From an uncultured Erysipelotrichaceae bacterium (GTDB lineage: Bacteria > Bacillota_I > Bacilli_A > RFN20 > CAG-826), in contig CADCJP010000001.1 of NCBI GenBank assembly GCA_902801805.1, forward strand, positions 20,612 through 84,611: a DNA stretch of 64,000 bases, given 5' to 3'. This document shows, in pieces, positions 1-9,330 of the stretch. Within the stretch, counting starts at the first letter, position 1. Each line of letters begins with the position of its first letter. A model generated the notes under the pieces. That model worked only from the letters and a program-made list of their open reading frames with translations, did no database searches and was not told where the DNA came from. A program made the translations under genes and the position numbers.

Positions 1-572
1 GGCACTAAACCACGAAGGAATAAGTTAGCCTCATGATATTCAAGTAATGCCCCTAAAGCACGATAGGAAATTAAACGGAAATCCGCGGCGTTTTCAATTA
101 ATTCGACACCTAAGTGACGCATTAATTTATAGTAGGCATTCGCGGTGCTCTTTTTAAAGAACTTATCAGTGCTTCGATTATTACGGACACCATAGACAAT
201 ATCATTGCCCTTATAATGTTCCGCGATCATTTCTTTAGTCACAGTAATATCGTCTTGTAAATCAACATCCATGGTAATGGTAAAGTCCGCTTTCTTTTCA
301 TAAGCGTATCTTAAGCCTGCTTCCACAGCGTATTGATGACCTTTATTACGGGATAACTTTAAACCAATAACTCTTTCTTCTTTATTGGATAATTCTTTAA
401 TGATGGACCATGTTTTATCTTTAGAACCATCATCAACAAAGATCAATCGAGAATCTTTAGAAATGAATTCCTCATCAACGAAAGTATTAAACATTTCGGA
501 GATTGTTACAAAAGAGTTAGGCAAGCATGCCTCTTCGTTATAGCAAGGGAAGATCCAATATAGTGTTTTCAT
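1..572 (-). CDS. Family 2 glycosyltransferase, GtrB/DPM1-like (3' end outside window)
   Basis: The N-terminal 190 residues of a GT-A fold glycosyltransferase that probably moves a sugar from a nucleotide donor to a polyprenyl phosphate on the inner membrane face. The protein opens KTLYWIFPCYNEE. It has VDDGSKDKT near residue 50, the metal-binding stretch MDVDLQDD near residue 105 and ADFRLIS near residue 170, a combination typical of GtrB and dolichol-phosphate mannose synthase relatives. The C-terminal membrane helices expected of GtrB lie beyond the window. The start is set by GGAGGT four bases before ATG. That Shine-Dalgarno overlaps the stop of the upstream membrane gene (575..2731), so the two are probably translationally coupled and work together in surface glycosylation. 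Confidence 0.9.
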   Translation of the reverse strand, partial: MKTLYWIFPCYNEEACLPNSFVTISEMFNTFVDEEFISKDSRLIFVDDGSKDKTWSIIKELSNKEERVIGLKLSRNKGHQYAVEAGLRYAYEKKADFTITMDVDLQDDITVTKEMIAEHYKGNDIVYGVRNNRSTDKFFKKSTANAYYKLMRHLGVELIENAADFRLISYRALGALLEYHEANLFLRGLV

Positions 573-574
573 AA

Positions 575-2731
575 CTACCTCCAGAAGTTTAACTCATGAC
601 CGAGATGATAATAGAAACGTGTATATGCCCAGTCTAATGCACCAGCGTGATGAGTTAACATTGGTACGTAGACAAAGATAACACAAATAGTGACAAAGGA
701 CGAGAATAAAAGATTGCCGACTAAGAAACCGAATATTCCTTTTTGGAGTCTTTCGTTTTCTGTTTTGCTATATTGTTTAGCGATTAAAAGAATCGCAAAG
801 AAAGTTAATGGCCAAGCAAAATCAGAGAAATATCTAGTCGCATAACCACTTTGCCATGTAATAGCGACTTGAATAAATGGAATGATGACACAAGGTAGCC
901 ATCTTAAGAATAAATGTTCTAATCTTTCTTTACCTGTGGCTTTATTGATAAATGGTAAAACGAATACTAACCAAAGGATTGGCATACGGATGAATAAACC
1001 CACTGAGGATGAGGTTTCAAAGAAGTAATACGCCCCTCCAAACTTGATATTCGCTCCATACATGAAGTAAGAGTTTGCAGTAGGAATTGGTAAACCAAAT
1101 AAGAAGTTATATAAAGAAGTAAGCACATTACCGAAATGGAATGGCATATTCTTAAAGTCTGCAATTGTTAATGAGTATTCGATACCAAAATCAAAGAAGG
1201 AACCAAATCTTAAATAGTTATAGATGCATTGGACACCACCAAAGACAGCGTAAGGCACTAAGGAGCAGACAAAGAAGAGAATAATATCTTTCTTTTGCAT
1301 CTCTTTACGGTTCTTAAAGAAGTAGAAACCAAGATAAATGAGATGACAGACAGCATATAACGCCATTGTGGCGCGCGATAAGACCGCTAAAGCGCCCCAT
1401 AGAGACGCGAAAACCAAATGGTAAGTAAAATACTTCTTATCTTCTTTTTTAAATAAGATACCGCCTGAAACAAGGTGATAAAGCATAATCATCATGCACA
1501 TATAAGCGGAACTTGTGCTCACTTCATAGAAATATGGTCTAGTTAAGTTAAATAAGCAGCCACATCCTAAGAACAGTAAAGCGTATAAGGTATACTTCAT
1601 CGCTAATGGGAGAGGTTTATCCTTAAATAAAATCTTAAGCATGCGGTCATAGGCTAATGTCATAAAGACAACACCGATAATCGTAAATAGCAATACACCA
1701 TAAGCATCGTATAAATACTGACCGAATATTAATCTAAATGGTAAGAAGAGTAAGAATACTGGAGTAATGCCATAATATGAATAGTATTTACCGTTATAGA
1801 GCAAGTGGTCCCATAAATAGGAAACCCCACCACGCATATTAGGATCATATGGATTAGATAAGGCTAGTAATGCTTCGCTTGGTTTCTCATCTAAATAGAC
1901 ATGCCCTTTCATAAAGGCATCCACTAGTTCTTTAGATATCTGGGTACCATAGTCTTTATTGCAGAAGGCATTTTCAAAATGACCAAAGAAAGCAAACAAG
2001 GCCACAACAATAGCGATTGGTATGATATACATTAATGCATCTAAAACAATCTTCTTCCACGACTTACCTGTTTGTTCCTTACGGTCTTTAAATAAACAGA
2101 CTGGGAAATAGATTAAAGAGGCCGCTCCTAAAAGAAGGAGGACTCTTGCCCATGAAAAATGGAATGGGATTCTATAGTTAACACCAACTTTGCCTAAACT
2201 AAACTTAAGATTTTCTCCGCCACCATAGTTACCGACATTAAACATGCGGATTGTGACACTATCAACAGCGTGATTAAAATCAGTCACAAAATATTTTGTG
2301 TGTTCATCACCAGGAATGATTTCTAAACTATCAGAAGAATTGATAACTATAGGACTTGCCCCATCGGTATAAGCACCTTTAACTTCAAACATGTAGCGGT
2401 ACGCTGCTGGATCATCAAAATTAATATCAAAATAAATAGTTTTAACTTCAGTTCGTTCACTAAACTCCACTTTGAACGTTGGATAATTACTCGTGTTCAT
2501 TGTGTAGATAGTTTTATTATCTTTATCTTTTTCTTCACTCTTTGTGGTGTCACTTGTAATAACTTCGCTAATTGCGATATCTTGCTTAACACCTCTACTT
2601 TGATAAACACGATAATTAAAAGCAGTGCTTTCAATAATAGCGATAGAAGCAAAAATGGCTAGAAAGATAGTAATTCTTCTAGCAATCTTGTTTTTCCAAA
2701 AAGATCTAATCTTTTCAAATAATTTTTTCAT
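575..2731 (-). CDS. Polytopic membrane protein, candidate GT-C-type glycosyltransferase
   Basis: 718 residues. A first membrane helix (about residues 18-38) is followed by a roughly 150-residue extracytoplasmic beta-rich segment. About ten hydrophobic helices then run from residue 190 to the C-terminus. After the second helix come loops rich in aromatic residues (YGTQISKELVDAF, YLWDHLLYNGKYYSYYG). The layout resembles lipid-linked-sugar-dependent GT-C enzymes, which often sit beside a GtrB-type enzyme as here, but I see no decisive catalytic motif. The gene directly precedes the GT2 gene, with only two bases between stop and next start. A good promoter ends eight bases before the ATG. The role in exporting or attaching a sugar is inferred from context. 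Confidence 0.75.
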   Translation of the reverse strand: MKKLFEKIRSFWKNKIARRITIFLAIFASIAIIESTAFNYRVYQSRGVKQDIAISEVITSDTTKSEEKDKDNKTIYTMNTSNYPTFKVEFSERTEVKTIYFDINFDDPAAYRYMFEVKGAYTDGASPIVINSSDSLEIIPGDEHTKYFVTDFNHAVDSVTIRMFNVGNYGGGENLKFSLGKVGVNYRIPFHFSWARVLLLLGAASLIYFPVCLFKDRKEQTGKSWKKIVLDALMYIIPIAIVVALFAFFGHFENAFCNKDYGTQISKELVDAFMKGHVYLDEKPSEALLALSNPYDPNMRGGVSYLWDHLLYNGKYYSYYGITPVFLLFLPFRLIFGQYLYDAYGVLLFTIIGVVFMTLAYDRMLKILFKDKPLPLAMKYTLYALLFLGCGCLFNLTRPYFYEVSTSSAYMCMMIMLYHLVSGGILFKKEDKKYFTYHLVFASLWGALAVLSRATMALYAVCHLIYLGFYFFKNRKEMQKKDIILFFVCSLVPYAVFGGVQCIYNYLRFGSFFDFGIEYSLTIADFKNMPFHFGNVLTSLYNFLFGLPIPTANSYFMYGANIKFGGAYYFFETSSSVGLFIRMPILWLVFVLPFINKATGKERLEHLFLRWLPCVIIPFIQVAITWQSGYATRYFSDFAWPLTFFAILLIAKQYSKTENERLQKGIFGFLVGNLLFSSFVTICVIFVYVPMLTHHAGALDWAYTRFYYHLGHELNFWR

Positions 2732-2739
2732 GCTTCCCT

Positions 2740-2768
2740 ATTATATACGCGAGAAAATTAGCAAGCAA
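2740..2768 (-). promoter_or_regulatory. Promoter of the glycosyltransferase pair
   Basis: On the minus strand, TTGCTT (2768-2763) and TATAAT (2745-2740) are separated by 17 bases. The ATG at 2731 lies only eight bases beyond the -10 box, so transcription would begin at or one or two bases before the start codon (a leaderless mRNA). Confidence 0.6.
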
Positions 2769-2826
2769 TAAGCATTGCTAACCGCTCTCTACATAATAAG
2801 ACGTTTAAAAATCTAAAAACCGCTAA

Positions 2827-3867
2827 TTAAAAACAACGTTTTTTCTTATTGCGGTAACAGTTGGCCTTATCTTTCACTTTTTCACAGTGGTAGCAGAGTT
2901 CATTCATGATTAATTCGTTAGAGAAATATTCATCCATATTCTTCACTGTGGTTGAGGCAATGTTATCAAGGGCTTCTTTTGTTAAATAGGCTTGATGGGA
3001 TGTAATTATCACATTTGGAAGAGAGATTAATAAGGCTAAAACATCATCGTTAATAATCTTAAAGGAATTATCGTGATAGAAGAGGTTGGCTTCTTCTTCA
3101 TAGACGTCTAAACCAACCGCACCAATCTTCTTTTCTTTTAAGCCATCAAGTAAGGCTTTGGAATCAATTAAGCCACCACGTGATGTATTAATAATCATCA
3201 CGCCGTCTTTCATCTTCTCTAATGAAGCATGATTAATCATATGATGATTTTCTTGGGTTAACGGGCAGTGTAAGGAGATGATGTCACTTCTCTTATAAAG
3301 TTCATCTAATGAAACGTATTCATAACCACTATCAGGAATTGGGAATGGGTCGTAGCAGATGACATGCATACCAAATCCTTTAGCGATGTCCATAAAGACA
3401 CGACCGATTTTACCAGTACCAACAACACCGACTGTTTTATCATGTAAATCAAAACCGGTTAATGATTCTAAGTTAAAATTAAAATCACGGCTTCTAATAT
3501 AAGCTTTATGAATATGACGGTTAAGAGAAAGAATCAACGCAAAAGCGTGTTCCGCGATAGCGTATGGTGAATAAGCTGGCACTCTAGCGATATGGATCTT
3601 ATTTCTATAAGCCGCTTGTAAATCAACATTGTTATAACCAGCGCATCTTAAGAAAACACCATGGATATCGTTTTCTTTTAACTTATTTAAAACATTTTCG
3701 TTTAATTCATCGTTAACAAAGCACACCACTGCATCAAAGCCATTGGCGAGTTTTGCGGTATGTTCATTTAATAAGTCTTTAAAATAAGTGAATTCATACT
3801 TATCGCTATACTTATTAAAGGCTTCTTTGTCGTACTTCTTAGTGTCAAATACTGCAATTCTTTTCAT
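2827..3867 (-). CDS. ldhA: D-lactate dehydrogenase (2-hydroxyacid dehydrogenase family)
   Basis: 346 residues. Cytoplasmic NAD-dependent reduction of pyruvate to D-lactate, regenerating NAD+ in fermentation. The Rossmann motif VGTGKIGRVFMDIA lies near residue 150. The catalytic Arg is in INTSRGGLID, Glu in the DVYEEE region and His in TSHQAYLTKEAL. The C-terminal half, including HQAYLTKEAL and the NELCYH end, resembles enterobacterial LdhA more closely than the lactobacillar enzymes. An unusual tail carries CxxC plus two further cysteines among lysines and arginines. The gene follows the opp operon terminator and stands alone. No clear Shine-Dalgarno precedes the ATG. Confidence 0.9.
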   Translation of the reverse strand: MKRIAVFDTKKYDKEAFNKYSDKYEFTYFKDLLNEHTAKLANGFDAVVCFVNDELNENVLNKLKENDIHGVFLRCAGYNNVDLQAAYRNKIHIARVPAYSPYAIAEHAFALILSLNRHIHKAYIRSRDFNFNLESLTGFDLHDKTVGVVGTGKIGRVFMDIAKGFGMHVICYDPFPIPDSGYEYVSLDELYKRSDIISLHCPLTQENHHMINHASLEKMKDGVMIINTSRGGLIDSKALLDGLKEKKIGAVGLDVYEEEANLFYHDNSFKIINDDVLALLISLPNVIITSHQAYLTKEALDNIASTTVKNMDEYFSNELIMNELCYHCEKVKDKANCYRNKKKRCF

Positions 3868-3881
3868 ATTTTAATATTACC

Positions 3882-3919
3882 ACAAAAGAAAAAAGAAAAG
3901 ACCGAATGTGCTCGGTCTT
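3882..3919 (-). terminator. Terminator of the opp operon
   Basis: An 8-bp hairpin (3898-3905 with 3912-3919, loop of 6) overlaps the oppF stop codon. It is followed on the minus strand by a T-rich tract. It separates oppF from ldhA. Confidence 0.7.
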
Positions 3920-5147
3920 ATTTCTTTTCGTTAATTACCTTGCGGTATTTTTCCATCTCTTCACTATTGGCCATAACGAAGTGTCCAGGAATGATTTCTT
4001 GTAATGAAGGAGCTTCCTTTGAATAATCATGCTCATTAGCAGGATTATAGATGTATCTCTTTCTTTCCTTTTCGCTTAATGGATCTGGCTTAGGAATGGC
4101 GGATAATAACGCTCTGGTATATGGGTGTAATGGATGAGCGAATAATTCATCGCTGCTCGCTAATTCAACGATATTACCGAAGTACATAACTGCGATTCTA
4201 TCGCAGAAGTACTTAACAACGGATAAGTCGTGAGCAATGAACATGATGGTTAAGCCCATTTCTTCTTTTAAGCTATTCAATAAGTTGATGATTTGCGCTC
4301 TAATGGAGACGTCCAAAGCGGAAATTGGTTCGTCACAGATTAAGAAATCTGGATTCATAATTAACGCTCTAGCAATACCAATACGTTGTCTTTGACCACC
4401 AGAGAATTCGTGTGGGTAACGAGAAGCGTATTCTGGAAGTAAGCCCACTCTCACTAAGGCGTCTTTAACTTTTTGTTGGTTTTCAAACTTATTGTATTGA
4501 CCTTGGATGTGAAGACCTTCTTGAATGATATCTTCAACAGTCATACGTGGGTCTAAGGAGTCAACAGGATCTTGGAAGATCATTTGCATCTTAGACATTA
4601 ACTTCTTATCAACGTGAGAATTGTCGTAGTTATGTTGTTTGATCTTTTCTTTTTCGCATTTAACAAGGGCATCGATGTCTTCTTTGATCTGTTGAATCTT
4701 ACTAGCGTATTCTGCTTTAATTTTAGCGGTTTCACTAGCGACAAAGTCGGCATTGCCTTGTTCATCCGCAAGAGCGCGAATTCTTTCGGTCATTTCGACT
4801 TGTAATTCGGCAATCTTACGTTTAGCTTTAATTCTCTTCCATTTGATTTCTTTTTCATTCCATCTATTGCCAGCGACAATACGATAGCCTTTGAAATAAA
4901 CAGAACCAGAAGTAGCTTTGTATAATCTGATTAAGGTTCTACCAGTTGTGGTTTTACCACAGCCAGATTCACCAACGACACCGAAGCATTCACCTTTTTT
5001 AATATCAAAGCTGACATTGTGAACGGCTTTAGTGACGAAAGCGCCTTTACCATGACCGAACTTAAAGAATTGCTTTAAGTGTCTGACTGATAATTCGATG
5101 TTATTTTCCACTAATTCAGGAAGGTATGTAACTGTTCTTTTAGCCAT
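3918..5147 (-). CDS. oppF: Oligopeptide ABC transporter ATPase OppF with coiled-coil insertion
   Basis: 409 residues, against about 310-330 in typical OppF. Cytoplasmic ATPase that pairs with OppD to power peptide import. Walker A GESGCGKT is at residues 59-66, the Q-loop FQDP at 191-194, the signature EFSGGQRQR near 247-255 and Walker B FLICDEP near 268-274. The C-terminal LHPYTRALLSAIP segment is typical of the peptide-transporter subfamily. Residues about 93-180, between Walker A and the Q-loop, are an extra highly charged helical segment rich in Lys, Glu, Ile and Ala that should form a coiled coil. Enlarged Opp ATPases are known in mollicutes. The gene follows oppD by two bases and ends the operon. 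Confidence 0.93.
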   Translation of the reverse strand: MAKRTVTYLPELVENNIELSVRHLKQFFKFGHGKGAFVTKAVHNVSFDIKKGECFGVVGESGCGKTTTGRTLIRLYKATSGSVYFKGYRIVAGNRWNEKEIKWKRIKAKRKIAELQVEMTERIRALADEQGNADFVASETAKIKAEYASKIQQIKEDIDALVKCEKEKIKQHNYDNSHVDKKLMSKMQMIFQDPVDSLDPRMTVEDIIQEGLHIQGQYNKFENQQKVKDALVRVGLLPEYASRYPHEFSGGQRQRIGIARALIMNPDFLICDEPISALDVSIRAQIINLLNSLKEEMGLTIMFIAHDLSVVKYFCDRIAVMYFGNIVELASSDELFAHPLHPYTRALLSAIPKPDPLSEKERKRYIYNPANEHDYSKEAPSLQEIIPGHFVMANSEEMEKYRKVINEKK

Positions 5148-5149
5148 AA

Positions 5150-7171
5150 TTACTTTTTACCTCCTTTTTTCTTTGCAGCGTGTTCTCTTGCTTCTTTTAA
5201 GACTTCTTCGGAATGTTGTTCCATTTCAAGTTCAGTAGAAGCTTTAGCCACTGTATGTGTTTCAAGTGGATTGCTGATATTGGAAATATCTTCTTTATCT
5301 TGCGCTTTATTTTTCTTAGTGGCTCTTTCTTTATGAGCGGCTAAAGAAGCTTCAATACGAGTTTTAACAATGGTTGGCATTTCCACTTTTGGCGCCCTTG
5401 GATCAAGTAACCAAGTAGCTGCATAGTGAGTGTCACTAACCTTGAATAAAGGTGGCTCTTTCTTAAAGTCAATCTTCATCGCATATTTACTACGTAAAGC
5501 GAAGGCATCGCCCTTTGGAGGATAGACAAGGTTTGGTGGGGTACCAGGAATGGCATCCAATCTTTCTTTACTATCAACGTCTGGGATGGATGATAATAAC
5601 GCCCATGTGTATGGATGTTTTGGATCATAGAAGATTTCTTCTTCTTTACCATATTCCACGATCTTACCAGCGTACATAACCGCAACACGGTCCGCCATAT
5701 TGGCAACGACACCTAAGTCGTGGGTAATAAAGATAACGGAAATATTTCTTTCCGCTTTTAAGCGGTTAATAAGTTCAAGGATTTGCGCTTGAATGGTGAC
5801 GTCTAACGCTGTGGTTGGCTCGTCACAGATTAAGATGTCTGGGTCCGCGGTTAAGGCAATAGCGATAACGATACGTTGTCTCATACCACCCGAGAATTCA
5901 AATGGATATTGTCTGAATCTAGCGGCTGGGTTAGCAATACCAACCTCTTCCATAATCTTAAGCGCTCTTTCTTTAGCTTCAGCTTTAGTAATCTTGGTTT
6001 TAGCAACGTAATTACGTTCAGCTTCGTGCGCTTTTAAAGCACATTCTTTAGCGACAGCAGCGATTTTTGCTTCGTATTCTTCGTTGATGGCTTTAATATT
6101 TTGCGCTTGTTCTTCTTTTGCAAGGCCAAGTTCTTCCACTGCTTTAATCTTGGCGGCTTTTTCCGCTTTGATAGCGTTGAGTGGTTCTTGGGCTTTAGCG
6201 AGTTCATCAGCGTATTCTTTAGCGAATTGAACTTTCGCTTCTGCCACCACTTGATCAGCTTCTTTCTTCTTAGCTAAGTATTTAGCTTTAGCGTCAGCGA
6301 TAAGTGGCTTGTATTTAGCTTTTAATTCGTCTTTATTAGTGACATTGTTAGTCTTAGCTTCTTTAATCTTTTGATTGAATTCCACTTTTAACTTAGCAAT
6401 GGCAGCTTTATTCTCGTCTTTCTTAGCTAAAGCGTTTTGACGAATTTCATTCTTTTTAGCGGTGAAGTTATCTTTTGCGGTCTTGAAGGCTTCAGTTCTT
6501 TCACTATTGATCTTTGCAAGTTCGCTTGGATTATCTTTATTTTCTTGCGCTAAAGAAGCGTATTGATGTTTGATTTTAACTTTTTCTAGACCGTAGTCTA
6601 AACGTAAAGCATAAAAAGCGCCATCGGTTTCGTTTTTAATCACGTTTTTCATTCTTTCGAGTTCTTTTTTCTTTTCACTCTTATAGAATTTAACGGCTTC
6701 TTTACCTTTATTTAATTCACTGTTATATTCAGTAACCGCGTTTTTATAAGCGACGAATTCTTTAGCGACAAGGTCGTCTCTCATTTTCTTTAAACGGTTA
6801 CCATTTAATAACATGGCTTCGGTAATTTGTTTACCGATACGCATAATTGGGTTTAATGATGATAATGGGTCTTGGAAGATCATGCCAATCTTATGGCCTC
6901 TGATACGATGGAATTCATCTTCAGAAACCTTGGTTAAATCTTCACCTTCGTACATAATCGAACCATTAACGATACGACCATTCGCGGCTAAGATACCCAT
7001 AATGGTTTTACTAGTAACAGATTTACCAGAACCAGATTCACCGACGATACATAATGTTTCGCCCTTATATAAGTCAAAGGAAACACCTCTAACTGCTTGG
7101 ACGTAACCATGGTCTGTGGAGAAGTTAACGCGTAAGTCCTTAACGGATAATACGATTTCTTTATTTTCCAT
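5150..7171 (-). CDS. oppD: Oligopeptide ABC transporter ATPase OppD with large coiled-coil insertion
   Basis: 673 residues, about twice the usual length of 330-360. Walker A GESGSGKS is at 45-52, the Q-loop FQDP at 99-102, the signature EFSGGMRQR at 425-433 and Walker B ILICDEP at 446-452. The family C-terminal KHPYTWALLSSIPD is present. Between the Q-loop and the signature, residues about 128-395 form a Lys/Glu/Ala-rich segment with no prolines over long stretches, predicted as a long antiparallel coiled coil growing out of the helical subdomain. A second charged tail follows residue 600. The family-typical helix resumes at ITKAEAKERALKIMEEVG. oppF follows after two bases. The function as peptide importer ATPase is secure; the role of the insertion is unknown. 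Confidence 0.93.
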   Translation of the reverse strand: MENKEIVLSVKDLRVNFSTDHGYVQAVRGVSFDLYKGETLCIVGESGSGKSVTSKTIMGILAANGRIVNGSIMYEGEDLTKVSEDEFHRIRGHKIGMIFQDPLSSLNPIMRIGKQITEAMLLNGNRLKKMRDDLVAKEFVAYKNAVTEYNSELNKGKEAVKFYKSEKKKELERMKNVIKNETDGAFYALRLDYGLEKVKIKHQYASLAQENKDNPSELAKINSERTEAFKTAKDNFTAKKNEIRQNALAKKDENKAAIAKLKVEFNQKIKEAKTNNVTNKDELKAKYKPLIADAKAKYLAKKKEADQVVAEAKVQFAKEYADELAKAQEPLNAIKAEKAAKIKAVEELGLAKEEQAQNIKAINEEYEAKIAAVAKECALKAHEAERNYVAKTKITKAEAKERALKIMEEVGIANPAARFRQYPFEFSGGMRQRIVIAIALTADPDILICDEPTTALDVTIQAQILELINRLKAERNISVIFITHDLGVVANMADRVAVMYAGKIVEYGKEEEIFYDPKHPYTWALLSSIPDVDSKERLDAIPGTPPNLVYPPKGDAFALRSKYAMKIDFKKEPPLFKVSDTHYAATWLLDPRAPKVEMPTIVKTRIEASLAAHKERATKKNKAQDKEDISNISNPLETHTVAKASTELEMEQHSEEVLKEAREHAAKKKGGKK

Positions 7172-7172
7172 A

Positions 7173-9329
7173 TTATTCTTCTCCTTTCAAACTTGGGTTG
7201 AATGCATCTCTTAAACCGTTACCGAATAAGTTGAAGGAAATCATAATTAAAGCGATAACGATAGCAGGGAAAATCAATAAGTAAGGGTGTGTAAATAATT
7301 CGGATTGGTTATCCGCTAAGATAACACCTAATGATGATAAGCCTCTTAAGCCTAAGCCTAAGTAAGCGATATTTGATTCTGAGAAAATGACACCTGGAAT
7401 CATTAAGATAGAGCCAGTAATGATTGTGCCTAAGCCGTTAGGTAAGATGTGCTTATAAATAAGTCTAACATCGGAAGCACCTAACGTACGTGAAGCAAGA
7501 ACATATTCACGCCCTCTAAATCGATAGAACTGCGTTCTTGTTCTACCTGCTGGTCCAATCCAGTTAACTGCACATAAGGCGATAGCGAATGTGACGAAGC
7601 CTTGGCCGAAGTGAAGAATGATAATTGTCATCATGACGAACCATGGGATATTACCGATGATTTCCACAACTCTTTCCATGACTAAGTCGACTGTACCACC
7701 GAAATAACCACTGACAGAGCCCCAAATTAAGCCGAAGGTAAAGCAGACCAAGAATGTCACGATACCAAGGATTAAGGAGGTTCTTAAACCTTCAAAAACG
7801 TATTTGAGCATATCTCTACCATTTTTATCAGTACCCATTAAATAAGTTGGTATTTTGTCATAACCATTGTACTTGTATTGGTAGACACTAGCTTTGACTT
7901 GCAAGTTACCTTCACCATCGTTGCCGTAGAAGTCATCAATGGTAAGTTCTCTCACAAGTGGGCATTTTTCTTTATTTAAAATCTTACAAGTGAATGAGTC
8001 TTCTTTAATGTAGAAGCCTGGATTATCGCCACCTTTGACGTATTCAAGGGTTGCATAACCATCAGCGTTCTTAAAGGAAACCCAACCATACTTTTCATAA
8101 TCCAATAATTTAAGGATTGAAAAGTTATTGTATTCCTTGATACCGAATTTAGCGTCATATGTATCATAGACGAATGAGCAGAAATGAGCTTTGGATAAGT
8201 AAATGAGTCTTTGACCAGTACTACTCCAATATTCATAACCGTTATCAGTCACTTTGGATAATGCTTTGGCAGCATCAACAAATGACATATCTTCAAATAT
8301 TTTTCTAGTGTTTGCGTTAGCGGATTCACTTTCAAAAGCAATACTTCTAATTAAAGAACAAGTGTTTTTACTGTGGTTATGGTGTTTGGTTTCCATTCTC
8401 ACAGAGAAGTAAGCATTTTCAAATAAGTCTTTACCAGTTTCATCTTTAATGATCTTGGCGATGTCGACTTTTTCTTCTTTCATAGAAGCGACCGCACTAC
8501 CGATGTTATGAACTGTGGCGTAATCCACTAATTTAACATCGATTTCAACATCTTCATCTTGTTCGTCTTTACCTGAATAGGTGAAATAGAAAGCTGAATC
8601 ATCGACTTCATAGTTTTCTGGATAGCCTAAATTGTCTTTACCTTCCATCTTTCTGATCTTTTCCACATCGTATGTGTCAAAGGCAGTAAGATATAAGTTT
8701 TCGCTTAAATCTAAGGCTGGAATAACTTTAGAAGCAAAGGAAACTGTTTCACCAACTGGGTCAGTTCTTAAATAACCGAATTGGACATAGCCTTCTTTTG
8801 CATAACCATCATTAGAGATAATGTTGGTGTATTTTTCTTCAGTGAATTTCTTTTTGCTAATGGCACTTCTTTGTGGGAATGATGTTAAAGATGGCCACCA
8901 GTTTTTTTGTTTTTCTTCATCGGTCTTGGCGTCTGGCATAGCGCTGACGTCAACAGCGATGTCTGTGAATTCAACGGTGCCATCCCAGAATCCTGTGCCA
9001 CTCTTGAAGAGTTTTGGTGCAAGGTATGTCTCGTTAGCAGCGTTTGGATTCTTATCACTTAAGTCACTCTTATCAACAATTGGGATAAAGACTGAAAGGA
9101 GTAATAAGCCACCTAAAATGTAAGCCGCAACAACGGAAGATTTATTCTTACTGAATCTCTTTAAGGAGTCCTTTAAGAATGTTGTTGGTCTTGTTTGGAA
9201 TTTTTGTTCGTGAATGGAAGAGTCCACTTCAGTAAGTGTGAAGTCATCATCAGTGATATCTTTATCATCAACAATTTCTCCAGCAACTGGGGTTTCATCT
9301 AATAGTTCGAAATCTTTATCTTCTAACAT
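7173..9329 (-). CDS. oppC: Oligopeptide ABC transporter permease OppC with large ectodomain
   Basis: About 718 residues, against about 300 in typical OppC. An acidic cytoplasmic N-terminus precedes the first helix (near residues 62-80, SSVVAAYILGGLLLLSVFIP). Roughly 400 extracytoplasmic residues follow, and then the canonical permease domain starts at MGTDKNGRDMLKYVFEGLRTS. The EAA loop that contacts the ATPases is EYVLASRTLGASDVRLIYKHILPN-like. The ectodomain is rich in Asp, Lys and Tyr and I recognise no family in it. I prefer the ATG at 9329 over an upstream TTG at 9365, because 9329 gives a one-base gap to the oppB stop and removes an unlikely overlap. oppD follows after one base. Confidence 0.9.
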   Translation of the reverse strand: MLEDKDFELLDETPVAGEIVDDKDITDDDFTLTEVDSSIHEQKFQTRPTTFLKDSLKRFSKNKSSVVAAYILGGLLLLSVFIPIVDKSDLSDKNPNAANETYLAPKLFKSGTGFWDGTVEFTDIAVDVSAMPDAKTDEEKQKNWWPSLTSFPQRSAISKKKFTEEKYTNIISNDGYAKEGYVQFGYLRTDPVGETVSFASKVIPALDLSENLYLTAFDTYDVEKIRKMEGKDNLGYPENYEVDDSAFYFTYSGKDEQDEDVEIDVKLVDYATVHNIGSAVASMKEEKVDIAKIIKDETGKDLFENAYFSVRMETKHHNHSKNTCSLIRSIAFESESANANTRKIFEDMSFVDAAKALSKVTDNGYEYWSSTGQRLIYLSKAHFCSFVYDTYDAKFGIKEYNNFSILKLLDYEKYGWVSFKNADGYATLEYVKGGDNPGFYIKEDSFTCKILNKEKCPLVRELTIDDFYGNDGEGNLQVKASVYQYKYNGYDKIPTYLMGTDKNGRDMLKYVFEGLRTSLILGIVTFLVCFTFGLIWGSVSGYFGGTVDLVMERVVEIIGNIPWFVMMTIIILHFGQGFVTFAIALCAVNWIGPAGRTRTQFYRFRGREYVLASRTLGASDVRLIYKHILPNGLGTIITGSILMIPGVIFSESNIAYLGLGLRGLSSLGVILADNQSELFTHPYLLIFPAIVIALIMISFNLFGNGLRDAFNPSLKGEE

Positions 9330-9330
9330 A

